Source of the DNA: Microbacterium abyssi
GTDB taxonomy: Bacteria > Actinomycetota > Actinomycetes > Actinomycetales > Microbacteriaceae
Direction: 5' to 3'
Assembly: GCF_015277895.1 (NCBI RefSeq)
Contig: NZ_CP063815.1
Location: 1,054,001 to 1,118,000, forward strand
Length of the DNA stretch: 64,000 bases
Shown here in pieces: positions 43,357 through 51,944 of this stretch; position 1 is the first letter of the stretch, and the number at the start of each line of letters is the position of its first letter. A program made the position numbers and the translations under genes. Under the pieces are notes generated by a model. It made no database searches. It was given only the letters and a program-made list of their open reading frames with translations, and was not told the DNA's origin.

Positions 43357-44250
43357 ATGGCGGTGATGATCCAGATCCCGGGCGGCACGCTGCTCATGGG
43401 ATCCGACGAGTTCTATCCCGAAGAGGGTCCCGTGCACGAGCGGGAGGTCGCCGCGTTCGAGTTGGATGACCACCCGGTCACCAATGAGGCGTTCGCCGAG
43501 TTCGTCGATGCGACCGGCTACGTCACGATCGCAGAGCGACCGATGGATCCGGCTGACTATCCGAGTGTCGATCCGGAGGATCTCGTGCCCGGTGCGATGG
43601 TGTTCACGCCGACCGCGGGGCCGGTGGATCTACGGGATTGGCGGCAGTGGTGGCGCTGGGAGCCGGGAGCGCACTGGCGCCACCCGTTCGGGCCGGGATC
43701 GTCGGTCGACGATCGGCTGCAGCATCCTGTCGTGCACATCGCGTTCCACGACGCGTCCGCGTTCGCTGACTGGGCAGGAAAGAGGCTCCCCACCGAGACG
43801 GAGTGGGAATGGGCTGCGCGTGGCGGCCACGTCGGCAGGAGGTTCGCCTGGGGGAACGAACCGCAGCCGGGCGGACGGCTCATGGCCGACACCTGGCAGG
43901 GGTCGTTCCCGTACCGGAACACCGGTGCAGACAGCTGGGTCGGCACCGCACCGGTCCGCACATTCCCGGCGAACGACTACGGGCTGTTCGACATGATCGG
44001 CAACGTCTGGGAGTGGACGACCGATCTGTGGTCGCATCGCCATATCCTGCCAGGAACCGTCGGGGTCGATGCGGGCGAGCGTGCGAGTCTGCTGTCCGCA
44101 GAGCCGGGGTCGCGCATCCCGCGAAGAGTACTCAAGGGCGGATCGCACCTGTGCGCGCCGGAGTACTGCCTTCGCTATCGGCCGGCTGCGCGCTCGGCGC
44201 AGGCCGAGGACACCGCGATGACCCACGTCGGATTCCGCTGCGCAAGGTGA
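43357..44250 (+). CDS. Formylglycine-generating enzyme (SUMF1 family)
   Basis: Oxidises the active-site cysteine of sulfatases to formylglycine with copper and oxygen. The 297-residue protein is a full FGE domain: IPGGTLLMGSDEFYPEEGP at the start, PVTNEAFAEFVDATGY, RLPTETEWEWAARGG, GLFDMIGNVWEWT. The two active-site cysteines are at the end, CAPEYCLRYRPAAR (Cys266 and Cys271), with the final GFRC. It is probably dedicated to the nearby arylsulfatase. Start ATG 43357 begins the family's N-terminus; longer readings go into non-homologous sequence. Confidence 0.94.
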   Translation: MAVMIQIPGGTLLMGSDEFYPEEGPVHEREVAAFELDDHPVTNEAFAEFVDATGYVTIAERPMDPADYPSVDPEDLVPGAMVFTPTAGPVDLRDWRQWWRWEPGAHWRHPFGPGSSVDDRLQHPVVHIAFHDASAFADWAGKRLPTETEWEWAARGGHVGRRFAWGNEPQPGGRLMADTWQGSFPYRNTGADSWVGTAPVRTFPANDYGLFDMIGNVWEWTTDLWSHRHILPGTVGVDAGERASLLSAEPGSRIPRRVLKGGSHLCAPEYCLRYRPAARSAQAEDTAMTHVGFRCAR

Positions 44251-44258
44251 CTGCGCAC

Positions 44259-45896
44259 TCACTCCGTTGCCCTGAGACCTTCTTCGGCGCTCGTGTGGAC
44301 GCGTCCGGCTGAGGCGACGCCCTGGTACCACGCGGTCCTCGCCGCAACCGCCACAGCCTTCTCCGGCAGCGCTGCCAGGTGCAGCGTGACGCCCTTCGCC
44401 GCGAGCTCCCGATCCAGGTCGGCGAGCGTGTCGAGCACGGTGATGGTCATGATGGAAAGTCGTCGCACATCGAGCACGAGGGTGCGCACCGGAACTGGCC
44501 GGCTCGTGACGAGGTCGATAATCGCCCGCTCGTTCGACAGCGCGTTCGCCGTGTACATGCCGCGTCCCAGCAGGACGATGAGCACGGCGCCGCGTTCGGC
44601 GACGATGTCCAGCTGCGGGACGTTCAGCTCCCTGAGGACCAGGATCAGGGTGATCACGACGCCGGCGGCGACGGCCGTGAGAAGGCCGGAGGTCAGACCG
44701 AGCACGGCGACGACGAGAGCCACCCAGAAGTCCAGCGGGCTGATGCGGGCCCAGCGCACCAGGAGCGGGATGTCGATGAGACCGGCGACCGCGACCAGCA
44801 CCATGGCGGCGAGCGTCGCCTGCGGCAGCAGCGAGACGGCCGGCCCGAGGAAGAGCGCGACGAGGATCGCCAGGCAGACCGTCACGACCGTAGCCAGCTG
44901 TGTCCTGGCGCCGGCGGTCTGGTTGACGGCGCTCTGGGAGAAGCCGCCAGCCGCCGGCAGCACAGTGAAGAAGGCGCCCGCGATGTTGGCCGCGCCTACG
45001 GCCAGGAGTTCCTGATCCGCGTCGATCGCGGGTTCGGATGTTCGGCGGATGCTGCGCGCCACCGCGGCGGATTCGAGGAAGACCATGATGGCGATCGCGA
45101 GGGCGCCGGGGATCAGGGCGACGACGTGCGAGAGGTCGGGGATCCCCGGGACCGGCAGGCCGGCGGGTATAGGGTCGATCAGCGCTACTCCAGCATCCTC
45201 GATGTCCGTCAGCCACACCAGGACGATGCCGACAACGACCACGACGAGCGTTCCCGGCACCCGGGGCACGAAGCGTTTACACAGCACGATCACGAGAACC
45301 GAGCCAATCGAGAGTGCGACGGTCGGCCAGCTGACCCTGTCGAACGCTTCGATGGCACCCGCGATCGCGCGGAAGAACCCCTCCCCGGAGGGGTTGACGT
45401 CCTCGCCGAGCAGCTTCGGCAGTTGCCCGACGGCGACCGTGCCTCCCACTCCGATCTTCACGCCGAGCACGGTCGCGGCGCTGATGTTCTCCACCAGGGA
45501 ACCCAGCCGCAGCAGCCGTGCCGCAAGCAGCATGAGCCCGACCAGCATCGCCAGCGCCATCAGCGTGCCGGCAGCATCCTCCGACTCCGCGGCGACCCCG
45601 GCCGTGACGAGGGTCGTGGCGGTGAGGGTGGCGATGGTCGACGTGGTCGACACGCTCATCGCGCGCGAGCCGCCCAGGAGCGCGTAAACGAGCATCGGGA
45701 TGATGCACGTGTACAGCCCGACCTGCACCGGCAGGTTCGCGATCGTGGCGTAAGCCATCGCCTGCGGCACGACCACCGCGCCGGCTGCGAGCCCGGCAGT
45801 GAGGTCGTAAACCAGCCAGGAGCGCTGATATCCCGCGAGCGTCGGCAGCAGCAGCAGCCGCCGCCGCGTGCGGGCCTGCGCAGGGGGAGCGCTCAT
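44259..45896 (-). CDS. SulP-family anion transporter with STAS domain, copy 2
   Basis: A 545-residue SLC26/SulP protein. It has the conserved DLTAGLAAGAVVVPQAMAYA and NLPVQVGLYT near the N-terminus, SQSAVNQTAGARTQLA, and a STAS domain from about residue 430 (GAVLIVLLGRGMYTANAL, TLVLDVRRLSIMTITVLDTL). Substrate unassigned. It is the last gene of a minus-strand series; its ATG overlaps the HAD hydrolase stop (ATGA), so the two are translated together. Confidence 0.9.
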   Translation of the reverse strand: MSAPPAQARTRRRLLLLPTLAGYQRSWLVYDLTAGLAAGAVVVPQAMAYATIANLPVQVGLYTCIIPMLVYALLGGSRAMSVSTTSTIATLTATTLVTAGVAAESEDAAGTLMALAMLVGLMLLAARLLRLGSLVENISAATVLGVKIGVGGTVAVGQLPKLLGEDVNPSGEGFFRAIAGAIEAFDRVSWPTVALSIGSVLVIVLCKRFVPRVPGTLVVVVVGIVLVWLTDIEDAGVALIDPIPAGLPVPGIPDLSHVVALIPGALAIAIMVFLESAAVARSIRRTSEPAIDADQELLAVGAANIAGAFFTVLPAAGGFSQSAVNQTAGARTQLATVVTVCLAILVALFLGPAVSLLPQATLAAMVLVAVAGLIDIPLLVRWARISPLDFWVALVVAVLGLTSGLLTAVAAGVVITLILVLRELNVPQLDIVAERGAVLIVLLGRGMYTANALSNERAIIDLVTSRPVPVRTLVLDVRRLSIMTITVLDTLADLDRELAAKGVTLHLAALPEKAVAVAARTAWYQGVASAGRVHTSAEEGLRATE

Positions 45897-46846
45897 GTTG
45901 CATCCGGCGGGGCGACGTCGGGGAACACGGAGGCCCAGTCGTCGCGCACGCTGACGACCGTGTAGCCGCGCTCGGACGCTGCCCCGAGTGCCTTCTCGGC
46001 GCCCGAATCGTACGGGGTGTCACCACGGGCTGCGTCGTCGTCATGATGGATGAGGAGGGCGAGGCCGGCGCGCGGTCCGCGGCGCGCGAAATCCATCATC
46101 TCCATATCGCCGTTCGAGTTCCCGGCCGCGAACAGCGGACGTCGGCCGATCCGGCTCCAGATCCGGATCGGTTTCTGCGCGCCGTCATCGAAGAACGTCA
46201 GCGACGCGGCATAGCGGACCTCTGCGGCATCTTCGTCGTAGGTGAGGCCGTAAGCGGAGCCGATCACCCGCTCCGGAGGGATGCCGTAGTTCGCCTCAGT
46301 CATCGGTCGCATGAAATCGCGTTCCCCGCCCGAGACGATGTAACAGGTGAAGCCGTAGTGCTCGAGATAGCGGATCAGCTCGACCATCGGGCGGTAGACG
46401 ACGTCTGCATACGGGCGCTTGAGAGTCGGATGCTGCGCCGAGGCGTAGAACGCCTGCACGGACTGCGCGTACTCCTCCACGCTCATGCCGCCGGTGAGGC
46501 CGACGAGTGCGTCCAGGATAACGGTCAGGTCGCCGTCATCTCCGCCGTAGTGCTTGTCGATCGCCGCTCCGAGCCAGCCGAGGTCGCCGCTCACGGCGGC
46601 CAGATAGGGCTGCCGCTCGGCGAGCGAAGGATCGTCCTCGGCGGCGGCGCGCCACTGCTGCACGACGTAGTGCAGCTGAGTGATCATCGGCTTCTCCGAC
46701 CACAGGGTCCCGTCGTTGTCGAAGACGGCGACACGCTCTGCGGCGGGCACAGCATCCGGCCCTGTCGCGACCGATTCGACGAACGATTCGATGGCCCGAC
46801 GGGTCTCGGTGTCGCGCCACGAGCGCAGATGGGTGGATTCGATCAT
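45893..46846 (-). CDS. HAD-superfamily hydrolase
   Basis: A 317-residue phosphatase-like protein with motif I VAVFDNDGTLW (Asp43, Asp45), motif II in CYIVSGGERDF and a late acidic motif in GNSNGDMEMMDFA. This is the phosphoserine-phosphatase-like branch. The physiological substrate is unknown. It is encoded between a small membrane protein (7 nt gap) and SulP copy 2 (4-nt overlap). It could process a metabolite linked to anion transport, but only position suggests this. Confidence 0.87.
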   Translation of the reverse strand: MIESTHLRSWRDTETRRAIESFVESVATGPDAVPAAERVAVFDNDGTLWSEKPMITQLHYVVQQWRAAAEDDPSLAERQPYLAAVSGDLGWLGAAIDKHYGGDDGDLTVILDALVGLTGGMSVEEYAQSVQAFYASAQHPTLKRPYADVVYRPMVELIRYLEHYGFTCYIVSGGERDFMRPMTEANYGIPPERVIGSAYGLTYDEDAAEVRYAASLTFFDDGAQKPIRIWSRIGRRPLFAAGNSNGDMEMMDFARRGPRAGLALLIHHDDDAARGDTPYDSGAEKALGAASERGYTVVSVRDDWASVFPDVAPPDAT

Positions 46847-46853
46847 GTCATCC

Positions 46854-47468
46854 TCAGATCTTCACCGGGAACGTCACCATCACCACGCATCCGGCGACAG
46901 CGACGACGATGGCCAATATCAGCAGCGACATCCGGATGCCGCGCGTGAGATCGCGCTGCGACATGGCGGTCAGGAAGAGAACAAGGGCGAACAACACGGT
47001 GAGGAGAGAGTAGTTGTCTCCGCGCTGGTTGTTGACGAGCGCTTCATCGAACTTCGCATCGGCGCGCGTCGAGAGTTCCTGAGCCTCGAGCGTGCCCGGC
47101 GGGACATACTCCGCCATCACCATTGGTCCGCGCTCGCTCCGCCCGCCCGCCTCCCACGCGTCGAACGCGGTCCGGAACTCGGGGGAGAAGCGCTCCTCGA
47201 TGAAGGCCACGAGCTCCTCGCGCCCGTCTGCCTCGGCCAGCACCCACTGGGCGTAGATCGTGAGATCGTACAGCCGGGCGTCCCGCGCTTCGCCGTCGGC
47301 TGCGGCCGCTTGAATACGCGCGCTGGATGCCTGGCTGAACGAGATCGACATCTCGCCGCCCCACTTGGAGGCCTCGAACCCGCACCAGGCCGTGAGCACG
47401 GCGACGATCGACAGCACGAACACGGTCACGACGTCGAACGCCCTATGCCACCTGGATTCCTCCGCCAT
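46854..47468 (-). CDS. Membrane protein of unknown function (3 helices)
   Basis: A 204-residue protein. One helix lies near the N-terminus (about 12-30, VVTVFVLSIVAVLTAWCGFEAS), followed by a charged extracytoplasmic or cytoplasmic alpha-helical region (about 35-145). Two helices follow (about 153-170 and 180-200). I do not recognise the family with confidence; it has a DUF4337-like layout. It is situated between the GAP-family gene and the HAD hydrolase gene on the same strand. Confidence 0.75.
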   Translation of the reverse strand: MAEESRWHRAFDVVTVFVLSIVAVLTAWCGFEASKWGGEMSISFSQASSARIQAAAADGEARDARLYDLTIYAQWVLAEADGREELVAFIEERFSPEFRTAFDAWEAGGRSERGPMVMAEYVPPGTLEAQELSTRADAKFDEALVNNQRGDNYSLLTVLFALVLFLTAMSQRDLTRGIRMSLLILAIVVAVAGCVVMVTFPVKI

Positions 47469-47504
47469 GATGTCCTCTCATCCACTCGCGCGGTCAGGGC
47501 AGCA

Positions 47505-48176
47505 TCAGAAACTGCCGATGCCCTTGCCGATGACCACGACACCGAGAACGAGAAGGAGAACGGTCATGATGACCGCGTTCTCCCTCGAGAGCCACACGCG
47601 GAGCTCGTCCAGGGTCCCGGCGAGGCTCTTCGAAGCCACGAGATAGCCGATCACCGGGAGCAGCACGGTGCAGGCCGCCAGGAGCGTGAAGACGGCAACC
47701 GTGATGGTCACCTCACCGGTGCTGAGGCCTGCGCTGCCGATCGTCGCGCCCGCGCTCGCGGCGAGAAGTAGATTCTTGGGATTCACACCGGCGAGCAGCG
47801 CGCCGAGGCCGAACGCGCCGCCGAACGAGATGTGATCGACCGTCTGCATCCATTTCGGCATGTGCGGCTCATCGTCGGGGCCTGGCCGGCCCCGCCACTG
47901 CCGGAACGCGAGTAAGAGCATGCCGGTCCCGAGCAGCAACTGGATGACGCCCAGGATCGGCTTGGAGCCCGCCTCGGTCATACCCGGCAGGATCTGTGAG
48001 AGCAGCACGAACACCGTCGTCGCGATGACGATGCCGAGCACCCAGCCGATCAGGAACCCGACGCTCGTCGTTCGCGCCCTGGGCGAGAGCAGCATCAGCA
48101 CCGCCGCGATGATCGGCACCGGACTGATCGCGATTCCCAGCGCCAGGGGCAGCGTCTGACCGATTGCAGGGCCCAT
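47505..48176 (-). CDS. GAP-family (Sap) membrane protein, copy 1
   Basis: A 223-residue LysE-like protein with six helices. It begins LPLALGIAISPVPIIAAVLML and has ALLAGVNPKNLLLAASAGATIG in the second half, the GAP/Sap pattern. In mycobacteria a member (Sap) takes part in sulfolipid-1 export; others are uncharacterised. A paralogue lies at 61551-62276. Its start follows the SHOCT gene stop by 5 nt. Confidence 0.85.
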   Translation of the reverse strand: MGPAIGQTLPLALGIAISPVPIIAAVLMLLSPRARTTSVGFLIGWVLGIVIATTVFVLLSQILPGMTEAGSKPILGVIQLLLGTGMLLLAFRQWRGRPGPDDEPHMPKWMQTVDHISFGGAFGLGALLAGVNPKNLLLAASAGATIGSAGLSTGEVTITVAVFTLLAACTVLLPVIGYLVASKSLAGTLDELRVWLSRENAVIMTVLLLVLGVVVIGKGIGSF

Positions 48177-48181
48177 TCGGC

Positions 48182-48547
48182 TTACCCGAGCAGCTTCGCC
48201 TTGGCTGCTGCGAACTCGTCGGGGGAGAGCACGCCGGACTGCATCAGCGATGCGAGCTGCTGCAGCTGCGTCGCGACATCCGTGCCGGCCGGAGCAGCCG
48301 CTGGGGCGGGCGCTGCGGCCGGCGCTGCTCCTGGAGGAGCGTACTGGGCTGCCGCCTGCTGCGCCGCCGCGTCGATCTGCGCCTGCTGCTGAGCGGCTTC
48401 GTACTGCTGCTGCTCGTACTGCTCCTGACTCTTGCGCTGCTGCGACCGTGCCATGCCTCCGGACACGGCCGAAGCCGTCCCTGCGACGACAGCGGTGCGT
48501 GCGGCGAGTCCGATCAGGCCGGGGCGGCCCATTCTGCGGAAAGGCAT
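48182..48547 (-). CDS. Small SHOCT-tailed protein with GRPGLI N-terminus, copy 2
   Basis: A 121-residue protein: N-terminal GRPGLIGLAARTAVVAGTAS, a Gln/Ala-rich coiled-coil-like middle, an Ala/Pro linker, and a SHOCT end (LQQLASLMQSGVLSPDEFAAAKAKLL). It may oligomerise or bind membranes. It is encoded 1 nt after the DUF6325-like copy 2, so the two genes are coupled. Compare the 33.4-34.6 kb cassette. Confidence 0.82.
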   Translation of the reverse strand: MPFRRMGRPGLIGLAARTAVVAGTASAVSGGMARSQQRKSQEQYEQQQYEAAQQQAQIDAAAQQAAAQYAPPGAAPAAAPAPAAAPAGTDVATQLQQLASLMQSGVLSPDEFAAAKAKLLG

Positions 48548-48548
48548 C

Positions 48549-48983
48549 TCATTCTCCTTCCTGCTCGACCAGGTCGAGCAGTGCGTTGACGATGGGGGCG
48601 GGTACTCGTTCGCTGCGCAGAACCACGCCGCCTCCTGCGGCGAGGCTCTCCGCGAGCGTGCGTGCGAACGCGAGTTCGAGGGCGATCAGTGCCGCTGACG
48701 ACCCGGACGGAATCTGCTCGGCGAAGTCCTGGATGTCCTCCTCGCCGACGATGCCGGCAGACAGGATCTCGAGTTCGTCGAAACCGGTGCCCTTCTCGTT
48801 CTCCTCGACCTCGACGACTGTGGTGCTGCCGTCCTCCTCCTTGCGGAGGATGATGAAATCGAGAAGGCGGACCAAGCCGCTGTCGAGGAGGTCGGTGAGC
48901 GCCGCGAGTGTGCGCGGATCGGGCCGCTCACCTTCGAAGCCGACGAGGTGGAGCTCGACCGGCCCGTATCGGAAGTTGGTCAT
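48549..48983 (-). CDS. DUF6325-family protein, copy 2
   Basis: A 144-residue soluble acidic protein of unknown function. It has YGPVELHLVGFEGERPD at the start, GLVRLLDFIILRKEEDGS, an EDIQDFAEQIPSGSSAALIALE section and GVVLRSERVPAPIVNALLD. It aligns with copy 1 over its full length. ATG 48983 has GAGAGGAAC about 8 nt upstream. It lies between SulP copy 3 and the SHOCT protein. Confidence 0.84.
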   Translation of the reverse strand: MTNFRYGPVELHLVGFEGERPDPRTLAALTDLLDSGLVRLLDFIILRKEEDGSTTVVEVEENEKGTGFDELEILSAGIVGEEDIQDFAEQIPSGSSAALIALELAFARTLAESLAAGGGVVLRSERVPAPIVNALLDLVEQEGE

Positions 48984-49030
48984 GTGAATCTTGTTCCTCT
49001 CTTCGATGGCATTCGCTGGGTGCGTTCCGA

Positions 49031-50692
49031 TCACGGAGCCGGATCGCTCGGTCGGTCGGAGAGTTCGAGGACGGCGGCGCGGTTGGTCGGGAAAACCGGC
49101 TGCCCGGAGAGGATGCCGAGACGCTCGAGACGCGGGCGCGCCTCAGCGCGCATCCGGCTGAAAGCCAGTCGGATGCCGTTGTCGCTGAGCCATTCGGTAA
49201 GACTCTCGAACGATTCCGCGGCGGTGACATCGGTGTCCGTGACAGCCTCCATGTCGATGACGACCGTGTGCACCGTCCCGGGACCCGCCGCCGTGACAGC
49301 CGTCTTGATGGCCTCGGTGAACACGGCACCGTTGGCGAAGAACAGCGGGGCCGACATCCGCACGACGACCACGCCGGGTGCGGTCGTCGTGCCCTTCGGA
49401 GCATCGACCAGCAGTGAGTCCTGTGGGTCACCATCCGCGCTGAGTACGTCGATAGCCGGCGCCGATGCCCGCTTGGCGATGTTGATGAGCGACAGCACGA
49501 ACGCGACGAGGATGCCGGGGATCGAGCCGATGAACAGCGTCACGAGGAAGCACACGGCGCCGATCACGAACTCGAACCTGTCCTGCCGCCACAGTCGCGC
49601 GAAGTCCTTGATGCCGAGCAGGGGAAGGATCGCCACAGCGACGATCGCACCGATCGCCGGAGACGGGATCTCTGCGAGCAGGCCGGTGCCGAACAGCAGC
49701 AGCAGAAGGGTTCCCACAGCGAGCACGAGCGATGGGAACTGGGTGCGAGAGCCGGCCTGATCCATGGCCGCCGTGCGGCTCGTCGATGATCCGACGGCGA
49801 AGCTGCCCTGGGCGCCTGCGGCGATGTTCCCGAGGCCGAATGCGAACAGATCACGGTTCGGGCTCGTCGGGTAGCCGCGCTTCTCGCCGTAAGCGCGTGA
49901 CACCAGCAGTCCCTCCGCGGTGGTGACCAGCGTCAGCGCGATCGCCGACGGTACCAGTGCCAGCCACTGGATCCAGGTCAGCACCGGCCAGGTGAGGGTC
50001 GGCGGGCCCGCCGGGACCTCGCCGAGCACAGCTACCCCGGCTTGGTCCAGACTCGTCACCACGACGAAGACCGTCGCGGCGACCATCACGACGAGGGCCC
50101 ACGGCACCGCGGCCATCAGCCGTCGGCCTCCGAGGAGGATGACCACGCCAGCCACAGAGATGAGGATCGACCAGCCGTTCGCGGTGCCGAGGCCGCCGAC
50201 CAGGCCTGCGACCTTCTCCACGAACTCACCGCCGGAGTCGATCTTCACGCCGAGCATCTTGGCGATCTGCGAGACCAGGATGTCGAGGGCGAGGCCCCCG
50301 ACGAACCCGACGAGAATCGGCTTCGACAGGAAGTTCGCCAGGAAGCCGAGCTTGAACACCGCCAGCAGCAGGAACAGCACGCCGCAGATGATCGCTTGCG
50401 CGAGCGCCATCGTCGCGTAGCTCTCCGAGCCGGCCGCGGCCAGCCCTCCGATCGAGGAGGCGACGAGCGCTGCGGCGGCGGCATCCGGAGATGCCACGAC
50501 CTGACGCGACGACACCACCAGCGCGTAGATCACGGTCGGCACCACGAGCGCGTAGAGGCCCGCCGTCGCAGGAAGACCTGCGATCTGCGCGTATCCGATG
50601 TTGAGCGGGATGGCGATGGCGAGCAGGGTGATCCCTGCGAGCAGCTCGGTCACGAGGTTCGAGCGGTTCAATCCTGCCAGCGGTCGCTGCAC
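49031..50692 (-). CDS. SulP-family anion transporter with STAS domain, copy 3
   Basis: A 553-residue SLC26/SulP protein. It starts LAGLNRSNLVTELLAGITLLAIAIPLNIGYA and has ALPATAGLYA-like and AVGSSTSRTAAMDQAGSRTQFPSL motifs. The STAS domain from about 455 contains VVVRMSAPLFFANGAVF and VVIDMEAVTDTDVTAAESF. I use GTG 50692 with GGGAG 8 nt upstream; GTG 50719 in the same frame is possible. It is the first gene of a minus-strand run of seven. Confidence 0.88.
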   Translation of the reverse strand: MQRPLAGLNRSNLVTELLAGITLLAIAIPLNIGYAQIAGLPATAGLYALVVPTVIYALVVSSRQVVASPDAAAAALVASSIGGLAAAGSESYATMALAQAIICGVLFLLLAVFKLGFLANFLSKPILVGFVGGLALDILVSQIAKMLGVKIDSGGEFVEKVAGLVGGLGTANGWSILISVAGVVILLGGRRLMAAVPWALVVMVAATVFVVVTSLDQAGVAVLGEVPAGPPTLTWPVLTWIQWLALVPSAIALTLVTTAEGLLVSRAYGEKRGYPTSPNRDLFAFGLGNIAAGAQGSFAVGSSTSRTAAMDQAGSRTQFPSLVLAVGTLLLLLFGTGLLAEIPSPAIGAIVAVAILPLLGIKDFARLWRQDRFEFVIGAVCFLVTLFIGSIPGILVAFVLSLINIAKRASAPAIDVLSADGDPQDSLLVDAPKGTTTAPGVVVVRMSAPLFFANGAVFTEAIKTAVTAAGPGTVHTVVIDMEAVTDTDVTAAESFESLTEWLSDNGIRLAFSRMRAEARPRLERLGILSGQPVFPTNRAAVLELSDRPSDPAP

Positions 50693-50801
50693 TTGTCCGC
50701 TCCCGTCCGTCGAGATCACCGTGTGGCGGTCGCGTTCATGCTGGCATCGCCGATGCGGTCGGCCCTTGCGTTGGTCACCCGCAGTGGGCGATGCCGATCG
50801 G

Positions 50802-51944
50802 TCATTCGTCCGGCGCTGTCGTCCTGGCATCCTGACGCGGGATCACGACCTCGCGGAGGATGATCAGCACCGAGGCGGTGATCGGGATCGCGACGAGCGC
50901 GCCCAGCAGGCCCATCAGGGCCGCGCCGATCATCGCCCCCGTGATGACGAGGACTGCGGGGAGCGCCACTGCTCGCCCCATGATGCGGGGTGTCAGGAAG
51001 TACGCCTCGAACTGGATGTAGATGAAATACCCGACCAGGAAGACACCGGCCGCCCACGGGCTGACGAACAGGGCGCTCACGCCTCCGATGACGAGGAAGA
51101 CGAGCGAACCGATCATCGGCACGAGCGTCACGAAGAACGCGACGATCCCGAGGAGCACGGGAATCACGGATCCGATCGCGAGCTGGAGCACGAACACCAC
51201 GACGGCGTTGAACGAGGACAGCGTTATGCCGCCGGCGACGACTCTGCCGACGGACGTCGTGATCTGGTCGAGAAGCGACGAGAACTGCCCGCGCTGATAC
51301 GCCGGCCGCATATTCGTCAGCGCGGCCTTCATCATCGGCAGCGATGACACGAAGTAAAGCGTCAGCACCACGACCATCACGGCGCTGGAGATAGCGCCGA
51401 CGATTCCGAACCCCGCGCGCAGCACACCCCCGGACACCGCGAGGAAGTTCGAGAGATTGGTGACCGAGCGCAGGCCTTCGGCGACGGCCGCAGCCAGGTC
51501 GATGCCCAGCGCGGACTCGAGCTGGCGGAACCAGTCGCTGGCCTGGATGGCCTCGAACGCCTCCGGCGCCGCCGTGACGAGATGTGCGAACTGGCGAATG
51601 GTCGCGGGAACGATGCTGAGCGCTATCACGACGACCAGGATCAGGAAGGACACCGCGACGATCGTGATGCCCCATCCTCTGCGGATGCCACGGCGCTCGA
51701 GTGCCTCGACCGCTGGATCGAGGCCGAGCGCGAGGAAGAGACCCAGGAACACCGTGATCAGCACCGCCGAGATCGACGCGACCGCCGTCGCGAGCGCGAC
51801 CGCGATGATCACCCCGATCGCCACGGTGAGCCCGGAGATCAGCGGGCGCGCCGGCACCATCCGCACCAGCCGGGAACCTGTCGTCTGGCGCGTCGAAGAT
51901 GCGTCCGGCTCACCCGACGCCTTCCGTCTGCGCGGAGACCTCAC
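50802..51944 (-). CDS. AI-2E-family permease, copy 2
   Basis: A 380-residue membrane protein with about eight helices and a basic N-terminus. It has FLGLFLALGLDPAVEALERRGIRR and, in the second half, VPMIGSLVFLVIGGVSALF with LMGLLGALVAIPITASVLIIL. It shares the family but little close identity with copy 1. GTG at 51944 overlaps the stop of the giant surface-protein gene (GTGA), so its translation depends on ribosomes that have finished that 8.4-kb frame, unless an internal promoter exists. Confidence 0.86.
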   Translation of the reverse strand: MRSPRRRKASGEPDASSTRQTTGSRLVRMVPARPLISGLTVAIGVIIAVALATAVASISAVLITVFLGLFLALGLDPAVEALERRGIRRGWGITIVAVSFLILVVVIALSIVPATIRQFAHLVTAAPEAFEAIQASDWFRQLESALGIDLAAAVAEGLRSVTNLSNFLAVSGGVLRAGFGIVGAISSAVMVVVLTLYFVSSLPMMKAALTNMRPAYQRGQFSSLLDQITTSVGRVVAGGITLSSFNAVVVFVLQLAIGSVIPVLLGIVAFFVTLVPMIGSLVFLVIGGVSALFVSPWAAGVFLVGYFIYIQFEAYFLTPRIMGRAVALPAVLVITGAMIGAALMGLLGALVAIPITASVLIILREVVIPRQDARTTAPDE

